DNA of 64,000 nt from Cupriavidus gilardii (GTDB lineage: Bacteria; Pseudomonadota; Gammaproteobacteria; Burkholderiales; Burkholderiaceae). Numbering within the stretch: the stretch's first letter is position 1; each line of letters begins with the position of its first letter. This document shows positions 42,974 through 52,301 of the stretch, one piece after another. The position numbers were made by a program, and so were the translations under genes. The notes beneath the pieces are model-generated. The model had not been told where the DNA came from. It saw only the letters and a list, made by a program, of their open reading frames with translations, and searched no databases. Location of the stretch: contig NZ_JABTYE010000002.1 of the NCBI RefSeq assembly GCF_013314895.1, positions 186,001-250,000 on the forward strand, read 5' to 3'.

Positions 42974-43864
42974 CTATATCGCCCTCGCCTGCAAAATCGC
43001 CACCATCCGCTGCGCCAGCGGCGACAAATAGGCGCCGGCGCGCGCGATCACGCCCACCCGCCGGCGCAGATCGAGTTCTTCGCTGCTGAGCCGCAGCGCA
43101 CGAAAACCGGCCAGCGGCCTGGCCATATGCGCCCCCGCAATGCTCAGCATGCGCGTGCCCCGCACCAGATAGAACAACGAGGCGCTGCCGAAATCGGCTT
43201 CGACGCGAAGATTCGGCGGCGGCAGGCCGCGCTGCTGAAAGGCGGCCTCGAGCTGCTGGCGCAGCAGGATATGCGCGCTCGGCAGCAGCCATTCCTGATC
43301 CACCAGATCGGCAAGCCGCAGGCCGCGCTTGCGATGCAGCGGATGCGACTCGTCGGCGACCACCGCAAGCGTGTCGTCGAACAGGTCGTGCACGACGAAC
43401 TCGTCGGTTCGCTGACGCGGCACCGGCGCAATGGCCAGGTCCAGTTCGCCGGCCCGCAGCGGGTCCATCAGGTCGCGCGCCATCCGGCGGCTCAGCCGCA
43501 ACCGTGCCACCGGCCGCTCCTGCATCAGCTGGCGGCAGGCGTCGAGCACCACGGGGTTCGGAATGGAGGGCGAGTAGCCGAGCCGCAGCACGCCCTGCTC
43601 GCCGGTGCGGATGCCGCGCATCTCGGCCAGCGCGTCTTCGTATTCCAGCCGGATGCGCCGGGCGCGGTCGATAAAGGCCGCGCCGGCCTGGGTCGGCCGC
43701 ATGCCGAGCGCGGTGCGCTCGAACAACGGCAGGCCGATCTGCCCTTCCACCCGCTGCACGGCCTTGGTCAGCGCCGGCTGGCTCATGCCCAGCGCCTCGG
43801 CGGCGCGGCCGATGCCGCCGTGGGCCGCCACCTCCAGCACGTACTCCAGATCGCGTGTCTCCAT
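42974..43864 (-). CDS. LysR-type transcriptional regulator
   Basis: The 296-residue regulator has an N-terminal winged helix-turn-helix (VAAHGGIGRAAEALGMSQPALTKAVQRVEGQIG, residues 12-44) and a two-lobed periplasmic-binding-like effector domain. It is divergent from the acyl-CoA ligase at 43972 with 107 bp between starts, the normal arrangement for a LysR regulator of the neighbouring catabolic operon. Its inducer is probably an intermediate of that pathway. Confidence 0.88.
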   Translation of the reverse strand: METRDLEYVLEVAAHGGIGRAAEALGMSQPALTKAVQRVEGQIGLPLFERTALGMRPTQAGAAFIDRARRIRLEYEDALAEMRGIRTGEQGVLRLGYSPSIPNPVVLDACRQLMQERPVARLRLSRRMARDLMDPLRAGELDLAIAPVPRQRTDEFVVHDLFDDTLAVVADESHPLHRKRGLRLADLVDQEWLLPSAHILLRQQLEAAFQQRGLPPPNLRVEADFGSASLFYLVRGTRMLSIAGAHMARPLAGFRALRLSSEELDLRRRVGVIARAGAYLSPLAQRMVAILQARAI

Positions 43865-43971
43865 GCCGCACTCCTCGCATTCCTGTCGGTTATGGGTTTA
43901 TTTCCAACGCAGCATTGTAGTGATGTCTCGCGTCTTCCAAACTGCGGCCAAAGCAGATCAAGGAGACATCG

Positions 43972-45525
43972 ATGACCTTCGCCTATTTCCTGCGGCGTGC
44001 CGCGCGCTATTGGGGCGACCGTCCCGCGGTGCTGTATCGCGACCGCGCGCTGAGCTATCGCCAGCTGGACGAGCGTTCGACCCGGCTGGCCAATGCGCTG
44101 CTGGGACTGGGTCTGGCCAAGGGCGACCGCGTCGCGGTGCAGTCGCGCAATTGCACGGAACTGGTCGAGATCGAGTGCGCGTTGTTCAAGGCCGGGCTGG
44201 TCAAGGCCGCGCTGAACCCGCGCTTCACCGCCGCCGAGGCGACGCAGGTGGTCGACAACTGCACGCCGCGCGTGATGATCGCGGGGCACGGCTACACCGG
44301 TTATGGTCCGCAGACGGCCGGCTTTGGCTCGGTCGATACCTTTATCGCGATCGGCGAGGCCGCGCCGGGCTATCTGCAATACGAAGATCTTCTGGCCCGT
44401 GGCGGCACGCAGGCGCCCGATTACGCGCCGCAGGCCAGCGACCTTGCCGTGCTGCATTTCTCCTCGGGTTCGACCGGCAAGATCAAGGCGGCGATGCAGA
44501 GCTACGGCAACCGCATTGCCTCGCTGCGCAAGATCGTGCTGGGCATGGACCGCCCTGCCCGCTCCGGCGACCGGCTGGCGCTGATCGGCCCGGTCACGCA
44601 TGCATCGGGCATGCTGATGCAGCCCTACCTGTACTGCGGCGCCACGCTGGTGCTGTTCGACAAGTTCGAGCCGGCGCATTTCCTCGCCGAGATCGCCCGT
44701 CTTCGCATTACCCATGTGTTCATGGTTCCGGCGATGATCAACATGGTGCTGGCCGAGCCGTCGCTGGCCACCGCCGATCTGTCGAGCCTGAAGACGCTGG
44801 CCTATGGCGCCGCGCCGATGGCCCCCGCCCGCATCCGGGAGGCGTGGGAGCGCATCGGTCCGATCCTGTCGCAAGGTTATGGCGCCAGCGAATCGACCTC
44901 GGGCGTCACGCGGCTGTCCACCGCCGATCATGCCGATGCGCTGGCCAATCGCCCGGAACGGCTGGCTTCGTGCGGCCGCGCGATGGGCGAGACCGAGGTG
45001 CGCGTGGTCAACGAGCGCGGCGAGGAAGTCAGCGGCGACGAAATCGGCGAACTGGTGATCCGCGGCGAGGACGTGTTCCAGGGCTACTGGGGCGAGCCCG
45101 AGCTGACGCGCGAGGTGCTGATCGACGGCTGGCTGCATACCGGCGATCTGGCCCGCGTCGACGAGGAAGGCTTCATCTATCTGGTCGACCGCAAGAAGGA
45201 CATGATCATCTCCGGCGGCTTCAACGTCTATCCGACCGAGGTGGAAGCCACGCTGTACCAGCATCCCGACGTGATGGAAGCCTGCGTGATCAGCGTGCCC
45301 GATGCGACCTGGGGCGAGAGCGTCAAGGCGGTGGTGACGCTGTGGCCGGGGCGCGAACTGAGCGCGGCGGACCTGATCGCGCATTGCCGTGCACACATCG
45401 CCGACTACAAGACGCCCCGTTCGATCGATTTCGTCAGCGAGCTGCCGAAGAACGCCAGCGGCAAGCTGGCCCGCAAGGTGGTGCGCGAGCGCTATTGGCA
45501 GGGTCAGGAACGCCGCGTGAACTGA
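43972..45525 (+). CDS. AMP-binding acyl-CoA ligase
   Basis: The 517-residue ANL enzyme has the P-loop HFSSGSTGKIKAAMQ near residue 165, the YGASESTSG motif near 303, the hinge DRKKDMIISGGFN near 409 and the catalytic Lys in KNASGKLARK near 500. It should make a CoA thioester from an organic or aromatic acid. A strong AAGGAGA is 7 bp before the ATG. It is the first gene of a unit that continues with an acyl-CoA dehydrogenase, a Bug-type receptor and a CoA-transferase. The substrate is not evident. Confidence 0.87.
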   Translation: MTFAYFLRRAARYWGDRPAVLYRDRALSYRQLDERSTRLANALLGLGLAKGDRVAVQSRNCTELVEIECALFKAGLVKAALNPRFTAAEATQVVDNCTPRVMIAGHGYTGYGPQTAGFGSVDTFIAIGEAAPGYLQYEDLLARGGTQAPDYAPQASDLAVLHFSSGSTGKIKAAMQSYGNRIASLRKIVLGMDRPARSGDRLALIGPVTHASGMLMQPYLYCGATLVLFDKFEPAHFLAEIARLRITHVFMVPAMINMVLAEPSLATADLSSLKTLAYGAAPMAPARIREAWERIGPILSQGYGASESTSGVTRLSTADHADALANRPERLASCGRAMGETEVRVVNERGEEVSGDEIGELVIRGEDVFQGYWGEPELTREVLIDGWLHTGDLARVDEEGFIYLVDRKKDMIISGGFNVYPTEVEATLYQHPDVMEACVISVPDATWGESVKAVVTLWPGRELSAADLIAHCRAHIADYKTPRSIDFVSELPKNASGKLARKVVRERYWQGQERRVN

Positions 45526-45593
45526 ACACTGCGCTGAAAACTGCGCTGACAACTGAGCTGACACCTAAGCTGCCACCTTGGTTGACACACTGC
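45522..45593. repeat. Six degenerate 12-bp tandem repeats after ligase gene
   Basis: Units like CTGAACACTGCG, CTGAAAACTGCG, CTGACAACTGAG follow one another from the stop codon of the ligase gene, drifting in sequence toward the 3' end. They fill most of the 98-bp spacer before the acyl-CoA dehydrogenase gene. Confidence 0.8.
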
Positions 45594-45623
45594 TCACCGC
45601 CCACGACACCAAGGAACGACGCC

Positions 45624-46835
45624 ATGTTCGAATACCTGACCAATCCCGTGCTGGTCGAAACGCGGGCCGCCATTCGGCGCTTCATCGACGAGGAACTGCG
45701 GCCGATGGAGCGCGAGCTCGGGCTGGGCTCGGAAGACCCGTGGCCGAAGGAGGTGCTGCGCCGGGTCTGGCGCCGCTCCAGCGAGCTGGGGCTTTACGCC
45801 GCCTGCCTGCCGGTCGAACTGGGCGGCAAGGGGCTCAATATCGCCGAGCAGTGCGCGCTGAAGGCCGACATCGCCGCCAGCGGCTGCTCGCTGGCGCCGC
45901 ATGTGCTGGGCGACCTGGGCGGTCCGCCGCGCGTGGGCAATATGCTGAAATACGCCACGCCCGAGCAGATCGAGCGCTATTTCGGGCCGGTGATCCGCGG
46001 CGAGCGCTCGACCTGCTTCGCGATGACCGAGCCGCATTCCGGTTCGGATGCGATGAGCATCTCGACCACCGCGATGGTCGACGGCGACGAGCTCGTCATC
46101 AACGGCCACAAGCACTACATCAGCGGCGCACCGTTCGCCGACTTCGCCATCGTGCTGTGCGTGACCGACGCCAGCACCACGCCACCGTCGATCAGCGCGG
46201 TGCTGGTCGATCTCGATCTGCCGGGGGTCACGGTCGACACCGAATACACGCCGATGTCTGGCCAGCATATCGATGCCGATATCCGCATGGTCGATGTGCG
46301 CGTGCCGCGCGGCAATATCCTCGGCGGCGAGGGCAACGGCTTCAAGCTCAGCATGTCGCGCATCAACGTCAACCGGCTGCTGCATTGCCCCAGCATGCTC
46401 GGTCTGGCCACCAGCGCGTATCGCGCTTCGGTGGAATATGCCGGCAAGCGCCGCCAGTTCGGCGGCCCGATCGCGCGGTTCCAGGCGATCCAGCACATGC
46501 TCGCCGACATGGCGGCGGCGCTGTGGGCGTGCGAGGCGATGATCGCGCAGACCGCCGCGCTGGCCGACAGCGGCGCCGATCTGCGCATGAAGGCCGCGGC
46601 CTGCAAGCTGTTCGTGTCCGAGCGCTGCTTCGAGATCGCCGACAAGGCGGTGCAGATCCACGGCAATGTGGGCGTCACGCGCGGCCATCCGGTCGAGCAG
46701 ACCTTCCGCAAGCTGCGCATGTTCCGCATCTTCACGGGCACCAGCGAGATCCAGCGCAATACCATTGCGCGGGCGATCCTGGAGCCGCTGATGGAGCAGG
46801 CGGGGAAAGGCATGGCGGCCGAAAAGGGTCGATAG
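45624..46835 (+). CDS. Acyl-CoA dehydrogenase
   Basis: The 403-residue flavoenzyme has the ACAD signature CFAMTEPHSGSDAMSIST near residue 133, the mid-domain NGHKHYISGAPFADF, and the C-terminal QIHGNVGVTRGHPVEQTFRKLR with GTSEIQRNTIARAIL. It should introduce a 2,3 double bond in an acyl-CoA, passing electrons to ETF. It lies downstream of the acyl-CoA ligase and probably acts on its product, perhaps a phenylpropanoid or branched acid. Confidence 0.9.
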   Translation: MFEYLTNPVLVETRAAIRRFIDEELRPMERELGLGSEDPWPKEVLRRVWRRSSELGLYAACLPVELGGKGLNIAEQCALKADIAASGCSLAPHVLGDLGGPPRVGNMLKYATPEQIERYFGPVIRGERSTCFAMTEPHSGSDAMSISTTAMVDGDELVINGHKHYISGAPFADFAIVLCVTDASTTPPSISAVLVDLDLPGVTVDTEYTPMSGQHIDADIRMVDVRVPRGNILGGEGNGFKLSMSRINVNRLLHCPSMLGLATSAYRASVEYAGKRRQFGGPIARFQAIQHMLADMAAALWACEAMIAQTAALADSGADLRMKAAACKLFVSERCFEIADKAVQIHGNVGVTRGHPVEQTFRKLRMFRIFTGTSEIQRNTIARAILEPLMEQAGKGMAAEKGR

Positions 46836-46865
46836 ACAGCGCAGGGGCTCATTGAGCGGCGGTTG

Positions 46866-46990
46866 CCCTCTCCCCCAACCCCTCTCCCGCAGGCGGGAGA
46901 GGGGAGCAAACCAGAGGGGTTTCCACCTTTGCGCTGACGCCCGCCATCGGCTCCCCTCTCCCGCGAGCGGGAGAGGGGTGGGGGAGAGGG
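46866..46990. repeat. Long inverted repeat between operon genes
   Basis: A left arm containing CTCTCCCCCAACCCCTCTCC (46866-46890) and a right arm containing GGAGAGGGGTGGGGGAGAGG (to 46990) are near-perfect complements, each with a smaller GCGGGAGAGGGG palindrome. This is a repeat type widespread in betaproteobacteria and may act as a transcript stabiliser or partial terminator between the dehydrogenase and Bug genes. Confidence 0.75.
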
Positions 46991-47076
46991 AGAAAGCTCT
47001 CGCCATCCCACAAAGGGCAGCAGCACACCAACGATCGACGCAGCCCAGACTGCGCCAGCAGACCAGGAGACAGCAA

Positions 47077-48060
47077 ATGCATCGCAGAACATGGCTGGCC
47101 GCCGCGGGCGCCGCGGCACTGGGCGGCATCCTGCCGCGCGCGTACGCCGCCAACGACTATCCGAACCGGCCGATCCGGCTGATCGTTCCCTTCCTGGCCG
47201 GCACCTCGCCCGACAACATGGCGCGCGCGCTGTCGGCCGAGCTGGCACCGAAGCTCGGCCAGCCGCTGGTGGTCGAGAACATGCCCGGGGCGGGCGGCAT
47301 CATCGGCGGCCGCGCGCTCAAGCGCGCTACGGCGGACGGCTACACGTTGGGCGTGCTGGCCAACACGCATGTGATCAACATCCATATGTACAAGCAGGTG
47401 CCGTACGACCCGGCGCGCGACTTCACCTGCATCGCGCCGTTGTCGGGCGGCCCGACCGCGCTGGTGGTGCCCGCCAATTCGCCGTACCGCACCGCGGCCG
47501 ACCTGATCGCGGCGATGAAGCGCGCCCCGGGCAAGCTGAACTACGGCTCCGGCGGCAAAGGCAGCATCGCCCATCTGGCGGTCGAATCGCTGCTGCACCA
47601 GACCGGCACCGAAGCGGTTCACGTGCCGTACAAGGGCGCGCCCGAGATCCTGACGGCGATGCTGACCGGGCAGACCCAGTTCGGCATGCCGGTGCTCAGC
47701 ACCGCGACCTCGTATCTGCGCAATGGCCAGGTCCGCGCGCTGGCCGTCACCACGGCCGAGCGGTCGCGCTACTTCCCCGATGTGCCCACGCTGGCCGAGG
47801 CGCTGCCGCCCGGCTTCGTGCTCGACAACTGGAGCGGCCTGTTCGCACCGGCGGGCCTGCCCGCCGCGCTGACGCAGCGGCTGTTCACCGCAATCAACGA
47901 AGTGCAGGCCAGCGGCAAGCTCGATGCGATGCTGGAGGCCAGCGCAGGCGAATTGCGCCGCAGCGCCTCGCCGGCGCAGTTCCGCGAGATGGTCTCGGCC
48001 GAGACCAAACGCTACGCGTCGCTGATGCGCGATATCGGCATGACGGCCGACATTGGCTGA
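47077..48060 (+). CDS. Bug-type solute-binding receptor (TctC family)
   Basis: The 327-residue protein has a signal peptide with an Arg pair (MHRRTWLAAAGAAALGG...RAYA), possibly Tat-like, and then a TctC/Bug fold: NRPIRLIVPFLAGTSPDNMARAL, PGAGGIIGGRALK and HVPYKGAPEILTAMLTGQTQ. Such periplasmic receptors bind carboxylates for tripartite tricarboxylate transporters and are hugely expanded in Burkholderiales; no TctAB membrane genes are nearby. It probably binds the acid used by the surrounding ligase/dehydrogenase/CoA-transferase genes. Confidence 0.9.
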   Translation: MHRRTWLAAAGAAALGGILPRAYAANDYPNRPIRLIVPFLAGTSPDNMARALSAELAPKLGQPLVVENMPGAGGIIGGRALKRATADGYTLGVLANTHVINIHMYKQVPYDPARDFTCIAPLSGGPTALVVPANSPYRTAADLIAAMKRAPGKLNYGSGGKGSIAHLAVESLLHQTGTEAVHVPYKGAPEILTAMLTGQTQFGMPVLSTATSYLRNGQVRALAVTTAERSRYFPDVPTLAEALPPGFVLDNWSGLFAPAGLPAALTQRLFTAINEVQASGKLDAMLEASAGELRRSASPAQFREMVSAETKRYASLMRDIGMTADIG

Positions 48061-48073
48061 GCGGGCGCCAGCC

Positions 48074-49285
48074 ATGACATCGAGCGAGCCATCGACCAAT
48101 GCATCGGCCAACCCGTCGAGCGAGCCGTCGAGCAAGCCGTCGAGCAAGCCATCGACCAAGCCGTCGAGCAAGCCGGACTGGTCCTGCCTGAACGACGTCA
48201 GGATCATCGATCTGAGCCAGCTGCTGCCCGGCCCGCACGCCACGCTGCAGCTGCAGCAGCTGGGCGCCGACGTGATCAAGGTCGAGCGGCCCGGCGTCGG
48301 CGATACCTCGCGCGCGTTGAGCGCCTCGGTGTTCGCGCAGTTCAATCGCGGCAAGCGTTCGGTCGCGCTCGATCTGCGGCATGCCGACGGACGCGCGGCC
48401 TTCCTCGAGCTGGTGCGCGATGCGGACGCGGTCGTCGAGGGCTTTCGTCCCGGCGTGATGCAGCGTCTCGGCCTCGACTACGCCGAACTGGCCAAGGTCA
48501 ATCCGGCCATCGTGCTGTGCTCGATCTCGGGCTTCGGCCAGACCGGGCCCTATGCCGAGCAAGCCGGCCACGACCTGAACTATCTGGCGCTGGCCGGCTA
48601 CTGGGCGGCGCCGGTACAGGTGCGCGACAAGGTCGCGCGGCCGCGCGTGCGCGTGTCGGACTATGCGGCGTCCAGCTATGCCGCGCTGGCGCTGACCGTC
48701 GCCATCCTCAGCGCGCGCCAGCACGGGCGCGGCCAGCATCTCGACGTATCGATCCACGATGCGGTGCTGTCGTGGACGGCCCACGGCGCCTGGGCCGCGC
48801 ACCAGCATGCCGACGCCCCGCTGCGCTCGCCCACCGTGATGCCGGAGAACGACCTGTTCGAGACGCGCGACGGCCGTCATCTGGCGCTCGGGATTCTGGA
48901 GAACAAGTTCTGGTTGAACCTGCGCGACGCGTTGGGCGAGAAATTCCCTTCGCTGAAGGACCCGCGCTTTGCCGAGCGGGCCGGCCGTCAGCGTCACAAG
49001 GTCGAGGTCAATGCGCTGCTGGCGCAGATCTTCGTCAGCCGCACGCTGGCGCAATGGCTGGACCTGCTGGCCGGCGTCGATCTGCCGATCTCGCCGGTGT
49101 TGAACGCCAAAGAACTGCTGCAGGACCCTCATGTGCAGGCGCGCGGCACGGTGCGTCAGGTGTCGGACCCGGACCAGGATCGCGTCGCGGTCCGTTTTCC
49201 GGTGCGCTTCTCGCTGGGCCTGCCCGATGGCGATGACCATGTGGCGGCGTTGGGCGAGCACGCGCCACGCTGGTCCGCAGACTGA
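48074..49285 (+). CDS. CaiB/BaiF-family CoA-transferase
   Basis: The 403-residue class III CoA-transferase has LNDVRIIDLSQLLPGPHATLQL, FNRGKRSVALDLRHADGRAAF and the active-site Asp in GHDLNYLALAGYW. It should transfer CoA between acids of the neighbouring catabolic route. The first 35 residues are an unusual Pro/Ser/Lys/Thr low-complexity leader (PSSK repeats) encoded by a 12-bp tandem array; the conserved domain begins at about residue 40. The chosen ATG at 48074 is 13 bp after the Bug gene stop. Confidence 0.87.
   Translation: MTSSEPSTNASANPSSEPSSKPSSKPSTKPSSKPDWSCLNDVRIIDLSQLLPGPHATLQLQQLGADVIKVERPGVGDTSRALSASVFAQFNRGKRSVALDLRHADGRAAFLELVRDADAVVEGFRPGVMQRLGLDYAELAKVNPAIVLCSISGFGQTGPYAEQAGHDLNYLALAGYWAAPVQVRDKVARPRVRVSDYAASSYAALALTVAILSARQHGRGQHLDVSIHDAVLSWTAHGAWAAHQHADAPLRSPTVMPENDLFETRDGRHLALGILENKFWLNLRDALGEKFPSLKDPRFAERAGRQRHKVEVNALLAQIFVSRTLAQWLDLLAGVDLPISPVLNAKELLQDPHVQARGTVRQVSDPDQDRVAVRFPVRFSLGLPDGDDHVAALGEHAPRWSAD
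48089..48172. repeat. In-frame 12-bp tandem array in CoA-transferase leader
   Basis: Seven 12-bp units, the last five close to CCGTCGAGCAAG, encode the PSSK-type repeats at the start of the CoA-transferase. Confidence 0.85.
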
Positions 49286-49290
49286 ATGAC

Positions 49291-49327
49291 CAAGGCCGGC
49301 CCCGCGTTTGCGCGGCGGCCGGCCTTG
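49291..49327. terminator. Hairpin between convergent operons
   Basis: CAAGGCCGGCC (49291-49301) pairs with GGCCGGCCTTG (49317-49327), and an inner CCGCG/CGCGG extends the stem. It lies between the convergent ends of the CoA-transferase gene and boxA and probably terminates both. No long U-run is present. Confidence 0.65.
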
Positions 49328-49364
49328 TGAACCTCTGAAGCCCGGTCAGGGCGAGTCCGCGCGC

Positions 49365-50654
49365 TCAGTACGTTTCGAGATGCAGCCGCCCTTCGCGCTT
49401 CAGCGATGCGGCCACCGCTTCCCAATCCAGGCCCGCCTGCTCGGCGATATCGCGCAGCGCCAGCACCACGCCCTCTTCCATGCTCTTCAGCCCGCAGACA
49501 TAGAAGTAGCTGTCCGGATCGGCCAGCAACGCGGCCAGGTCGGCTGCACGCTCGCGCATCAGGTCCTGCACATAGCGCTTGGGCTGGCCCGGCGTACGCG
49601 AGAACGCCAGGTTGATGTCGATGAAGTCCTTGGGCAGGTTCTGCAGCGGACCGAAGTAAGGCAGTTCCTCCTGCGTGCGCGCGCCGAAAAACAGCATCAG
49701 CTTGCCGCCCTCGAACTTGCCCGACTTGCGCAGGCGGCGCCGCCATTCGGTCATCGCCCGCATCGGCGCGCTGCCGGTGCCGGTGCAGATCATCACGATG
49801 TTCGAGCGCGGGTGGTTCGGCATCAGGAAGCTGTTGCCGAACGGGCCGATCACCTCGACCGTGTCGCCGACCTGCAGGTCGCACAGATAGTTGGAGGCCA
49901 CGCCGCGCACCGGATTGCCCTGGTGGTCCTCGAGCACGCGCTTGATCGTCAGCGACAGATTGTTGTAGCCCGGCCGCTCGCCATTGCGCGGGCTCGCCAC
50001 CGAGTATTGGCGCGCATGATGCGGGCGGCCCTGCTCGTCGACGCCCGGCGGCACGATGCCGATCGACTGCCCCTCCAGCACCGGGAACGGCATCGCGCCA
50101 AAGTCCAGCACCAGATGATGGGTGTCGTAGTCGCGGCCGACTTCGGTCACGCGCACATTGCCGACCACGGTGGCGGTGATCGATTTGATCGCCGACTTCG
50201 GCCCGTACAGATTGGTGTAGCAATGGGCGGCGGACCACGGCGGCAGCGTGGCGCCGTACTGCGCGCTGTTGAACGGCGCGATCTGGGCCAGGGCCGGATC
50301 GACCGGCTCCTCTACCGCCTCCAGGGCCTGAGCTTCGGCAATCGCTTCCGCACCGACGCCGCTTGCGGCCAGCTGCTCGCGGCTCAGCTCCTCCGGCAGC
50401 GTGTCCCAGCCGAACTGCTCGTCCAGCGTATAGGGCCGCGTGCGCGGCACCATGCGCCAGTTGTCGATCGAGCCGGTCGGACACGGCGACACGCAAGCCA
50501 TGCACAGATTGCACTTGTCGGCATCGACCACGTAATTGCGCGAATCGTGCGTGATCGCGCCGACTGGGCAGGTCATCTCGCAGGTATTGCAGCGAATGCA
50601 GATCTCGGGGTCGATCAGATGCTGCTTGATGATTTGCATGTCTGCCATATCCAT
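49365..50654 (-). CDS. boxA: Benzoyl-CoA 2,3-epoxidase reductase subunit BoxA
   Basis: The 429-residue reductase delivers electrons from NADPH to BoxB for epoxidation of benzoyl-CoA. Its N-terminal domain has two [4Fe-4S] motifs (Cys19/22/25/29 in [11 protein letters not shown] and Cys48/51/54/58 in [11 protein letters not shown]). An FAD domain and an NADP domain follow ([16 protein letters not shown] and the C-terminal RLHLETY). The ATG at 50654 has GGAGACGG just upstream; a longer frame is less likely. It lies 120 bp after boxB and is last in the leftward boxCBA operon. Confidence 0.93.
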   Translation of the reverse strand: MDMADMQIIKQHLIDPEICIRCNTCEMTCPVGAITHDSRNYVVDADKCNLCMACVSPCPTGSIDNWRMVPRTRPYTLDEQFGWDTLPEELSREQLAASGVGAEAIAEAQALEAVEEPVDPALAQIAPFNSAQYGATLPPWSAAHCYTNLYGPKSAIKSITATVVGNVRVTEVGRDYDTHHLVLDFGAMPFPVLEGQSIGIVPPGVDEQGRPHHARQYSVASPRNGERPGYNNLSLTIKRVLEDHQGNPVRGVASNYLCDLQVGDTVEVIGPFGNSFLMPNHPRSNIVMICTGTGSAPMRAMTEWRRRLRKSGKFEGGKLMLFFGARTQEELPYFGPLQNLPKDFIDINLAFSRTPGQPKRYVQDLMRERAADLAALLADPDSYFYVCGLKSMEEGVVLALRDIAEQAGLDWEAVAASLKREGRLHLETY

Positions 50655-50774
50655 GGCCGTCTCCAGATGCTGCCGCGGCTCGGCGCTACGTTCGGTCACG
50701 CGCGGTCGCTGTCGTTGTTGCTGGCGCTGTTGCGCCGATATTGCCGCCGATATTGCCGTTGCTCTCGCCGTCGC

Positions 50775-52202
50775 TCAATTGAAGCGCACGTACTCGAAAT
50801 CCACCGGCTGGCGGTTGACGCCCATCGCCGGCGGCGCAATCCAGTTGGCGAACTTGCCCGGCTCCACCACGCGGCCCATCAGGCTGGCCACGAAGGCGCG
50901 ATCGTCCTCGCTCGGCAGCCACTGGTCGACATTGGCCTGCCATTCGGCGTCCGAAATCACGCGGCCGTCCGGCGACACCTTGACGCCGGCCAGCGCGCCG
51001 ATATTGCGGTGGAAGGCCTTGTGCGGAACCTTCAGCCGGAACGGAATGCCGGCCTTGTCGATGACCCGGTTCCAGCGCTCGACGCCGGCCACGCTGTCCT
51101 TGATGTAGTCGTCGCGCAGCACTTCGTTCAGCGCGTTCAGCATCGGCACTTCCTTCTCGACCAGCTGCCCGCCGGCGGCCTGCAGCACGCGATAGGTGCT
51201 GTCCTTCAGCAGATGATCGTCGTTGCGCTTGCCTTCCTCGAAACGGCCCTTCAGGCCGGTGCTGTAGAAGGTCGCGGCATTGCTGGACTCGTCGGCGCCG
51301 AACAGATCGATCGTCACGCTGTAGTGGAAGTTCAGATAGCGCTGGATGGTCGGCAGATCGATCACGCCGGCGGCGCGCAGCTTGGCCGGATCGTCGGTCT
51401 TCAGTTCGTTCATCACCTGGCAGGTGCGCTGGATCACGCGCGACACGCCCGACTCGCCGACGAACATGTGGTGCGCTTCCTCGGTCAGCATGAACTTGGT
51501 GGTGCGGGCCAGCGGATCGAACGCGCTCTCGGCCAGCGCGCACAGCTGGAACTTGCCGTCGCGGTCGGTGAAGTAGGTGAACATGAAGAACGACAGCCAG
51601 TCCGGCGTGCGCTCGTTGAACGCCTGCAGGATGCGCGGGTTGTCCTGCTCGCCGCTGCGGCGCTCGAGCAGCGCCTCGCCTTCCTCGCGGCCATCGCGGC
51701 CGAAGTACTTGTGCAGCAGATAGACCATCGCCCACAGGTGGCGGCCTTCCTCGACGTTGACCTGGAACAGGTTGCGCAGGTCGTACATGCTCGGCGCGGT
51801 CAGCCCCAGATGGCGCTGCTGCTCGACCGAGGCGGGCTCGGTATCGCCCTGCGTCACGATGATCCGGCGCAGATTGGCGCGGTATTCGCCGGGGACGTCC
51901 TGCCACGCGTCCTCGCCCTTGTGGTCGCCGAAATGGATCTTGCGGTTCTGTTCGGCGGGGTTCAGGAAGATGCCCCAGCGATAGTCCGGCATCTTGACGT
52001 AGCCGAACTGCGCCCAGCCCTGCGGATCGACACTGATCGCGGTGCGCAGATAAACGTCGAAGCCCTGCGAGCCCTCCGGGCCCATGTCGTTCCACCAGCT
52101 CAGGTAGTTCGGCTGCCACTGTTCCAGCGCGCGCTGCAGCGTGCGGTCTTCGCTGAGGTTGACGTTGTTGGGGATCTTGTCGCTGTAGTTGATACCGGAC
52201 AT
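50775..52202 (-). CDS. boxB: Benzoyl-CoA 2,3-epoxidase oxygenase subunit BoxB
   Basis: The 475-residue diiron epoxidase attacks the aromatic ring of benzoyl-CoA with O2 to give 2,3-epoxybenzoyl-CoA. Iron-ligand helices are recognisable in NVEEGRHLWAMVYLLHKYF and in MLTEEAHHMFVGESGVSRV, the E-x2-H type motifs of the family. Length and ends match known BoxB. It is encoded between boxC and boxA. Confidence 0.95.
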   Translation of the reverse strand: MSGINYSDKIPNNVNLSEDRTLQRALEQWQPNYLSWWNDMGPEGSQGFDVYLRTAISVDPQGWAQFGYVKMPDYRWGIFLNPAEQNRKIHFGDHKGEDAWQDVPGEYRANLRRIIVTQGDTEPASVEQQRHLGLTAPSMYDLRNLFQVNVEEGRHLWAMVYLLHKYFGRDGREEGEALLERRSGEQDNPRILQAFNERTPDWLSFFMFTYFTDRDGKFQLCALAESAFDPLARTTKFMLTEEAHHMFVGESGVSRVIQRTCQVMNELKTDDPAKLRAAGVIDLPTIQRYLNFHYSVTIDLFGADESSNAATFYSTGLKGRFEEGKRNDDHLLKDSTYRVLQAAGGQLVEKEVPMLNALNEVLRDDYIKDSVAGVERWNRVIDKAGIPFRLKVPHKAFHRNIGALAGVKVSPDGRVISDAEWQANVDQWLPSEDDRAFVASLMGRVVEPGKFANWIAPPAMGVNRQPVDFEYVRFN

Positions 52203-52224
52203 CGTTGGTCTCCCGGTGATATGC

Positions 52225-52272
52225 GTTGTGTCGTTGTGTCGTTGTGTCGCTGTGTCGCTGTGTGGTTGCGTC
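52225..52272. repeat. Six 8-bp tandem repeats between boxB and boxC
   Basis: Three perfect GTTGTGTC units followed by three diverged ones (GCTGTGTC, GCTGTGTG, GTTGCGTC) fill most of the 99-bp gap between boxB start and boxC stop. Confidence 0.85.
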
Positions 52273-52301
52273 GTTCGTTGGCCGCGTCGCCGACCATCGG
52301 G